64,000 nucleotides of DNA from assembly GCF_036245865.1 (NCBI RefSeq), contig NZ_BTTW01000006.1, forward strand, positions 620,001 to 684,000. The letters run 5' to 3'. The position numbers were made by a program, and so were the translations under genes. Shown in pieces: positions 59,812 through 64,000 of the stretch; position 1 is the first letter of the stretch, and the number at the start of each line of letters is the position of its first letter. Below the pieces are notes generated by a model that was given only the letters and a program-made list of their open reading frames with translations, searched no databases and was not told where the DNA came from. This DNA is from Corallococcus caeni (lineage in GTDB: Bacteria; Myxococcota; Myxococcia; Myxococcales; Myxococcaceae).

Positions 59812-60786
59812 ATGAGGGGTGGATTCTTGAGACGGGTTGCAAGCTGTCTGTGGGTGTTTGTCGTTGCGACTGGGTGCATGCATAAGCCTCAGGGATACCA
59901 GGCGAACGGAGTGACCCTGACAACGAAGGAGGAGGCCGCGGCCTCTGGCTTCAAGCCGTGGAAGCTGGCCGTTGCCTTCGGTGCCCAGCAGGATGGTACC
60001 CAATTGCTGCTCGACTTCATGAAGCGCGCGGAAGCCGCAGGGGGGCGCTACGTGAGCGACGTTCACATCGTGCTGGTGAGTGACCAGGATGGCGAGCCGG
60101 TGGAGTGCCGGACGGAGATTGTGCCGGAGTCTTCAGTTGAGATTGGCCGAACGCTTCAAAGTACGCCCGGGCGTACCGAGATGCGGCATCACATGGTTCC
60201 TGTCACAAAGACCGTTTTCGAAAACCAGTTCCAATGCCGGTCCGTCACGGAGCCACGCACCGTCTCTGAAACCTACTACGACCATCAGTATGACGCGTCT
60301 TCGAAGACGACCCGCTCCGTGCCGCGAACGCGAATGGTGACGCGCTTCGAGAGCCGTCAGAAATGCGGTCTCGTGCCCATGATGCGTACCGTGACGCGCT
60401 TCGAGTATCAGTTTCGCAGCGAGTACATCCCGCCGCGCTTGGAATTGGTGTCGCGACAGTACACCCGGTGGAGCCTGAAGGAGACGCTGCCTGCGTGCGC
60501 GCCATCTTCGCCGCAGACGGGTGCCTCGCCCTCCATGCCCCACCGGATCGAAGGTGAGGTGTACGGGTGCTCGCTCGAGCAGTCGCCTGATGAGCCCAGT
60601 CAGGAGGGGGCGGATTCGGAAAGCCGAGGCTTGAAGCTCCGCGGACAGTATCGCCAGAGTGCCATGGCGAAGGGCCTGGTGCCCGCGAGTTGCCAGGAAC
60701 TGGCGCTCCAGGCACTGCCGGTGCGCGGTGACGAAGAGATCGGGCAGGCCGCTTCGACCACGGAAGTGGAGGGTGAGGGGCGCTAG
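59812..60786 (+). CDS. putative lipoprotein with VP-x-TR repeats
   Basis: A 324-residue lipoprotein (signal with lipobox VATGC followed by MHK). The mature part has an N-terminal globular region (residues 30-100) and then a segment (about 115-220) in which a short motif recurs: MVPVTKTVFE, SVPRTRMVTRFESRQKCG, LVPMMRTVTRFEYQ. Cys and Tyr appear at spaced positions. Such Val/Pro/Tyr repeats recall short repeats of envelope proteins in planctomycetes and alveolates, but homology is not shown. GC content and codon use are visibly lower than in neighbouring genes, suggesting transfer or relaxed composition. No family is assigned. Confidence 0.65.
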   Translation: MRGGFLRRVASCLWVFVVATGCMHKPQGYQANGVTLTTKEEAAASGFKPWKLAVAFGAQQDGTQLLLDFMKRAEAAGGRYVSDVHIVLVSDQDGEPVECRTEIVPESSVEIGRTLQSTPGRTEMRHHMVPVTKTVFENQFQCRSVTEPRTVSETYYDHQYDASSKTTRSVPRTRMVTRFESRQKCGLVPMMRTVTRFEYQFRSEYIPPRLELVSRQYTRWSLKETLPACAPSSPQTGASPSMPHRIEGEVYGCSLEQSPDEPSQEGADSESRGLKLRGQYRQSAMAKGLVPASCQELALQALPVRGDEEIGQAASTTEVEGEGR

Positions 60787-60946
60787 CCTCGCTGCCGTTG
60801 GGCCAGAACCCCGTCATCGGTCGAGGAGACGCCCGCGGCGGCGGCGTTCGTTTCCGGCGACATCCGCACCCGCGAAGGGCGTCCTGGCGAGCAGCTCCAG
60901 GCACCGCGCGAGTGGAGAGGCCTGCTTCGGGAGGCACGGCCGGGCG

Positions 60947-61417
60947 CTACAGCGAGGGCATGCCGACTCCGCCGAGGTCCTCGGGCGTGAGCTTCAGAGC
61001 CTCGCTGATCGCCAGGACGTCCTGGTACTCGCGCCAGTGCTGGATCAGTCCGTCGCGGACCCGCAGCACGCCAATGAGGGTCGCCGAGGCGCGCAGGCCG
61101 GTGGTGGTGACCGTCCCAGTCAGCTCGTATTCGACGACGATGACCTCGGGGTCGCTGGTTTGATGCGTCGCCAGTTCGCGGAACTGCTCGAAACGGACCG
61201 GGAGGAGCGCGCTCCTGGCTCGGTAGAACGCCAGCCACGCTTCCCGGCCCTCATGGCGTCGCATGCCTGGAGGGGAGAACGGGGTCTCGACCACGACATC
61301 CTCGGCCAACAACTCCGCTGGGAGGAGCGTCGCGCCGTCCCCGAGGAGGGCTTCCTGCATGCACCGGTAGAGGGTGAGAGGACCTGCGGCCCCCGTCGCC
61401 GACTGAGACATGGTCAT
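60947..61417 (-). CDS. SnoaL/NTF2-like protein
   Basis: A 156-residue protein of the cone-shaped alpha+beta barrel type. The early helix, EDVVVETPFSPPGMRRHEGREAWLAFYRA, is the usual SnoaL_2 sequence, and VLRVRDGLIQHWREYQD closes the barrel. It binds or isomerises a hydrophobic small molecule; the ligand is unknown. GGGAGG lies directly before the ATG at 61417. It is divergent from a TetR regulator through two perfect 13-bp palindromes. The 160-bp space to the convergent lipoprotein gene shows no feature I can support. Confidence 0.8.
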   Translation of the reverse strand: MTMSQSATGAAGPLTLYRCMQEALLGDGATLLPAELLAEDVVVETPFSPPGMRRHEGREAWLAFYRARSALLPVRFEQFRELATHQTSDPEVIVVEYELTGTVTTTGLRASATLIGVLRVRDGLIQHWREYQDVLAISEALKLTPEDLGGVGMPSL

Positions 61418-61433
61418 GCCTCCCAAGTTAAGA

Positions 61434-61469
61434 TGAGTGCGACTCAGGATTCATAGTGAGTCGCACTCA
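61434..61469. promoter_or_regulatory. twin 13-bp palindromic TetR operators
   Basis: TGAGTGCGACTCA (61434-61446) and TGAGTCGCACTCA (61457-61469) are each palindromes (TGAGT/ACTCA arms around a 3-base centre) and also exact inverted repeats of each other, 23 bp apart centre to centre. They lie between the SnoaL and TetR start codons, so a TetR dimer pair is expected to sit here. Confidence 0.75.
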
Positions 61470-61491
61470 CTTTTGCAAGGAGGGATGGCTG

Positions 61492-62094
61492 ATGGCGCGA
61501 GAGGGTGGGCCGCCCGCGGGCGGCGGTGCGGGTGATCGGCCCGTTCGTGCGGATGCCCGTCGCAATCGCGCGCGCATCCTGGATGCGGCCGAGGCCGTGT
61601 TCGCGGAGCAGGGCGCGTCCGCCTCGACCGAGGCCGTGGCCGCGCACGCCGGCGTCGCGATTGGCACCGTGTTCCGGCACTTCCCAACCAAACCCGAGCT
61701 GCTCCAGGCCGTGGTGATGCACCTGCTGGACCGACTCATCACGGAAGTCGACGCGATGGTTGGCAATCAGGACGCAGTCACCGCCCTGTTCGAGTTCTGC
61801 GCCCGCGTCATGGCGGTCAGCGCCCGAAACAGGGCGGTGTTCGCCCGACTCGCCGAAACCGGGGTCCAGGTCCGCGTCGGCGACGCGCTGGCGCGCCTCC
61901 GGCCCGGCATCGACTTGCTGCTCGAACGCGCGCAGAAAGCGGGCACGGTCCGCGACGACCTGCGCCCCGCGGAGTTGATCGCCCTGCTCGCGGCCGTCTG
62001 CCAGGCAGCGCTCACGGACGCGTGGAGCGAATCATTCCGCCGGCGCGCGCTCACCCTGCTCTTCGACGGTCTGCGGCCGACCGCGAAGCGTTGA
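61492..62094 (+). CDS. TetR family regulator
   Basis: A 200-residue repressor. HTH: RARILDAAEAVFAEQGASASTEAVAAHAGVAIGTVFRHFPTKPELL (in parts), with the TVFRHFPTK recognition end; the C-terminal domain resembles the SACE_7040-type helical family. AAGGAGGG lies 6-8 bases before the ATG at 61492. Divergent from the SnoaL-like gene, it most likely controls that gene and itself through the twin palindromes. Confidence 0.85.
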   Translation: MAREGGPPAGGGAGDRPVRADARRNRARILDAAEAVFAEQGASASTEAVAAHAGVAIGTVFRHFPTKPELLQAVVMHLLDRLITEVDAMVGNQDAVTALFEFCARVMAVSARNRAVFARLAETGVQVRVGDALARLRPGIDLLLERAQKAGTVRDDLRPAELIALLAAVCQAALTDAWSESFRRRALTLLFDGLRPTAKR

Positions 62095-62164
62095 CCGCGA
62101 TGCCTCGCGTCGAGAGTGCGAGGAGGGGAGCGACACCCGAATTCCGGCTCCCCAGGCAGTCCCC

Positions 62165-62207
62165 TTGACAGGAGCGTCCTGGACGTTATTTTGAAGTTTA
62201 TAAAAAT
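62165..62207 (+). promoter_or_regulatory. promoter of the SdpR/SdpI-like operon
   Basis: TTGACA (62165-62170), a perfect -35, is followed after 16 bases by TATTTT (62187-62192). The AT-rich ATTTTGAAGTTTATAAAAAT (62188-62207) contains imperfect inverted arms and could be the regulator's operator. The AT content contrasts sharply with the flanking sequence. Confidence 0.6.
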
Positions 62208-62227
62208 GTCGAAAGGTCGTGATTCGA

Positions 62228-62509
62228 ATGCAGGAGGTCTTCAAGGCCATTGCAGACCCCACCCGGCGCAAGGTGCTCAAGCTGCTGCAGGGCGGCTCGA
62301 AGTCAGCGGGGGAGCTCGCTGAGGCATTCGACATCACGAAGGGGGCGCTGTCGCATCACTTCAACATCCTCAAGGCCGCGGACCTGGTGCGCTGTGAGCG
62401 CCGCGGGCAGCAGATCGTCTACTCGCTCAATACGACCGTGTTCGAGGACGTAGCGGCAGTCCTTCTCGACCTCTTCAAGGTCGACAAGCGGAATGGAGGG
62501 CAGTCATGA
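62228..62509 (+). CDS. SdpR-like ArsR family repressor
   Basis: A 93-residue winged-helix regulator: VFKAIADPTRRKVLKLLQGGSKSAGELAEAFDITKGALSHHFNILKAADLVRCERRGQQIVYSLN (in parts). It lacks metal-binding cysteine pairs and matches the SdpR/autorepressor group. The start is ATG 62228 or GTG 62219; AAAGG lies upstream of both. The stop overlaps the next start (ATGA), so it is coupled with the SdpI-like gene, the same order as the Bacillus sdpRI operon. Confidence 0.85.
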   Translation: MQEVFKAIADPTRRKVLKLLQGGSKSAGELAEAFDITKGALSHHFNILKAADLVRCERRGQQIVYSLNTTVFEDVAAVLLDLFKVDKRNGGQS

Positions 62510-63189
62510 GAATCAGTCGAGCCCATGCCGTGAGTCTGGGATTGGTCGTCGCGTCGTTCGCGATGGCCTTCAGTTTCTACGGCCGGTTGCCGGAGTCGAT
62601 CCCCACGCATTGGAATGCCGAGGGCGTGGTGGATGGGTATACGCCCAAGCCCTGGGGGCCCTTCGTCCTGCCGCTGGTGACGGCTGCCCTGTACCTGGTC
62701 CTGGTGGCCGTGCCGCGGATCTCGCCCAGGGGCTACAGCATGGCGAGATTCCTGGGCGTCTTCGAGGGCATCCAGGCGGTGCTGGTCGCGTTCCTGTTTC
62801 TGATCAACGCCCTGGTCCTGCTCGCGGGCATCGGCGTTGCCGTGCCGATGGCGCGCGTGGTTCCCTCGGCCACGGGCCTGCTCCTCGTGCTGCTGGGCAA
62901 CTACATGGGGAAGTTCACCAAGAACTTCTTCTGTGGAATCCGGACGCCCTGGACGCTCGCGAGCGACGAGGTCTGGCTGCGCACGCATCGCCTGGGAGGA
63001 AGGCTCTTCGTCCTCGCGGGAGTCGTCGTCCTCGTCTCGGGGCTGCTCGGTGGGGGGCCGGTCCCCTTGATTGCGGCGGTCGCAGTCGCGGCGATGATTC
63101 CGGTGCTCTACTCGTACTTCCTCTACCGCCGCATCCACAGGGGCACGCACGGCCCGACGGACGACGCGGGCTCACATGGCCCTGCGTGA
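62506..63189 (+). CDS. SdpI-like membrane protein (DUF1648 plus SdpI domains)
   Basis: A 227-residue protein with six or seven hydrophobic helices. LPESIPTHWNAEGVVDGYTPKPWGPFVLPLV is the DUF1648 signature, and LLGNYMGKFTKNFFCGIRTPWTLASDEVWLRTHRLGGRLFVLAG the SdpI core (both quoted in parts). In Bacillus, SdpI gives immunity to the SdpC killing peptide and senses it for SdpR; no SdpC-like toxin gene is seen here. It is cotranscribed with the repressor upstream. A T-rich terminator follows at 63316. Confidence 0.85.
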   Translation: MRISRAHAVSLGLVVASFAMAFSFYGRLPESIPTHWNAEGVVDGYTPKPWGPFVLPLVTAALYLVLVAVPRISPRGYSMARFLGVFEGIQAVLVAFLFLINALVLLAGIGVAVPMARVVPSATGLLLVLLGNYMGKFTKNFFCGIRTPWTLASDEVWLRTHRLGGRLFVLAGVVVLVSGLLGGGPVPLIAAVAVAAMIPVLYSYFLYRRIHRGTHGPTDDAGSHGPA

Positions 63190-63315
63190 AGCCGGGCCCT
63201 GCTCGAGTTCACTGCCACCGGACGAAGGGGATTGGAGTGGGGCGAGGGGCAAGTGTGGTTTCTGCGCGCCAATACCCACCGGGGATGGGGCACTGCGTCG
63301 ATGGATCGCGCTGCT

Positions 63316-63334
63316 GCGCGCTGAGCGCGCTTTT
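63316..63334 (+). terminator. intrinsic terminator with T tract
   Basis: GCGCGC-TGA-GCGCGC followed by TTTT (63331-63334) is the only textbook intrinsic terminator seen in the window. It lies about 130 bp after the SdpI-like gene and 17 bp before the next start codon; the intervening 63190-63315 shows nothing else. Confidence 0.55.
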
Positions 63335-63350
63335 CGTAGAGTCCCACGCC

Positions 63351-63905
63351 ATGGGCCTCCTTACCTTCGGTCTCAATGTCACTTTGGACGGGTGCATCGA
63401 TCACACCCAGGGAATCGTGGACGACGAGCTGCACGACTATTGGAGGCAGCTCATGGAGCAGAACGGGGCGATGCTCTTCGGGCGCATCACCTACGAGCTG
63501 ATGGAGGGAGCCTGGCCCGCGGTGGCACGCGACGAAAAGGCGCCGCGCGCGATGCGCGAGTGGGCACAGAAGCTCGATGCGAAGGCGAAGTACGTCGTGT
63601 CTGGCTCGCGGAGCGACTTTCCGTGGCAGAACACGATCAAGGTGGAGGGTGACCTTCGCGAGGCGATCTCGGCGCTGAAAGCGAAGACCGAGCGGGGTGT
63701 CCTCGTCGGAGCGCCCAAGCTCGCGACTGCGCTCGAGGAGTGGGGGCTCATCGACGAGTACCGCATCGTCGTTCATCCCGTCATCAGTGGCCGCGGGCCG
63801 ACGCTGTTTCATGGCCTGTCGAGTGCGCGGCAACTCGAGCTCCTCTCGACGCAGCGGTTCAAGTCCGGCGTGCAGGCGCTCCACTTCCGTCGCAAAGCGG
63901 AATGA
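63351..63905 (+). CDS. RibD C-terminal/dihydrofolate reductase-like family protein
   Basis: A 184-residue protein of the DHFR-like reductase group. NVTLDGCIDHTQGIVDDELHDYW is the usual start (SLDG in many members), GAMLFGRITYELMEGAW the conserved motif, and IDEYRIVVHPVISGRGPTLFHG the last strands with the G-x-GP motif. These small proteins are frequent but mostly of unknown substrate, using NADPH by family. No regulator gene is next to it in view. The ATG at 63351 follows a terminator, so it should have its own promoter. From 63906 to the window end nothing is seen. Confidence 0.85.
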   Translation: MGLLTFGLNVTLDGCIDHTQGIVDDELHDYWRQLMEQNGAMLFGRITYELMEGAWPAVARDEKAPRAMREWAQKLDAKAKYVVSGSRSDFPWQNTIKVEGDLREAISALKAKTERGVLVGAPKLATALEEWGLIDEYRIVVHPVISGRGPTLFHGLSSARQLELLSTQRFKSGVQALHFRRKAE

Positions 63906-64000
63906 GCGTGAAAGTCAACGCATGACGCAGCGACCGGTTTTTGGGTAGGCACACGAGCAAGCCAGTCGTCTCGGACACCGATGTCGAGACAGGGCAGGGA

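Overview
The window is about 70% GC, densely coded, and rich in lipoproteins, outer-membrane proteins and one-component regulators. It carries sigma-54 type promoters and a bacterial sterol gene set. Together these point to a myxobacterium (Myxococcota, probably Cystobacterineae: Corallococcus, Myxococcus or Stigmatella relatives). This assignment rests on gene content only. No rRNA, tRNA, CRISPR array, insertion sequence or prophage was recognised.

Layout. (1) 1-5.3 kb: a sterol-forming set: squalene monooxygenase (minus strand), then squalene synthase and oxidosqualene cyclase (plus strand, start and stop overlapping). A truncated membrane glycosyltransferase-like gene lies at the left edge and a DUF1993 protein on the right. 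The cyclase has the DCTAE acid motif and the Tyr/His/Ile set seen in cycloartenol synthases. (2) 5.3-26 kb: mostly housekeeping or envelope genes: RtcB RNA ligase, GH15 glucoamylase-like enzyme, CpdB-type nucleotidase lipoprotein, DUF2254 membrane protein, M17 aminopeptidase, a histone-H1-like basic protein, AbgT transporter, DUF481 outer-membrane protein, SGNH esterase, a 14-repeat RCC1 lipoprotein, a WD40-like protein and an outer-membrane protein. (3) 25.8-31.1 kb: small enzymes paired with regulators: dienelactone hydrolase/GlxA, LysR/GST, WYL/glyoxalase. (4) 31.1-35.4 kb: a compact four-gene minus-strand operon of two unrecognised proteins, a DyP peroxidase and a flavin oxidoreductase that has lost the redox cysteines of its family. 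(5) 35.6-39.7 kb: UvrA-like ABC protein divergent from an ArsR, SRPBCC, DoxX, DUF1801 operon. (6) 39.7-49.7 kb: methyltransferase, NlpC/P60 lipoprotein, M48 peptidase, then two proteins of unknown function (44070 and 48199). Each of these two sits behind a -24/-12 sigma-54 promoter and the same 16-bp palindrome. They flank a metallopeptidase with a seven-repeat propeller and a small partner gene. (7) 49.8-64 kb: accessory region of regulator-enzyme pairs (GST/XRE, NmrA/TetR, SDR, FAD monooxygenase/TetR, HxlR/SDR, SnoaL/TetR, SdpR/SdpI), with visible operator palindromes and three decayed genes, including a class D beta-lactamase remnant.

How genes work together. Squalene synthase, monooxygenase and cyclase make a complete route from farnesyl diphosphate to a cyclised sterol precursor. 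In the accessory parts the recurring plan is a one-component regulator beside a redox, conjugation or efflux-type enzyme, which fits locally controlled stress or xenobiotic responses. The least explained parts are the paired sigma-54 promoters with a shared enhancer-like dyad (43.9-48.2 kb) and the DyP operon (31.1-35.4 kb).
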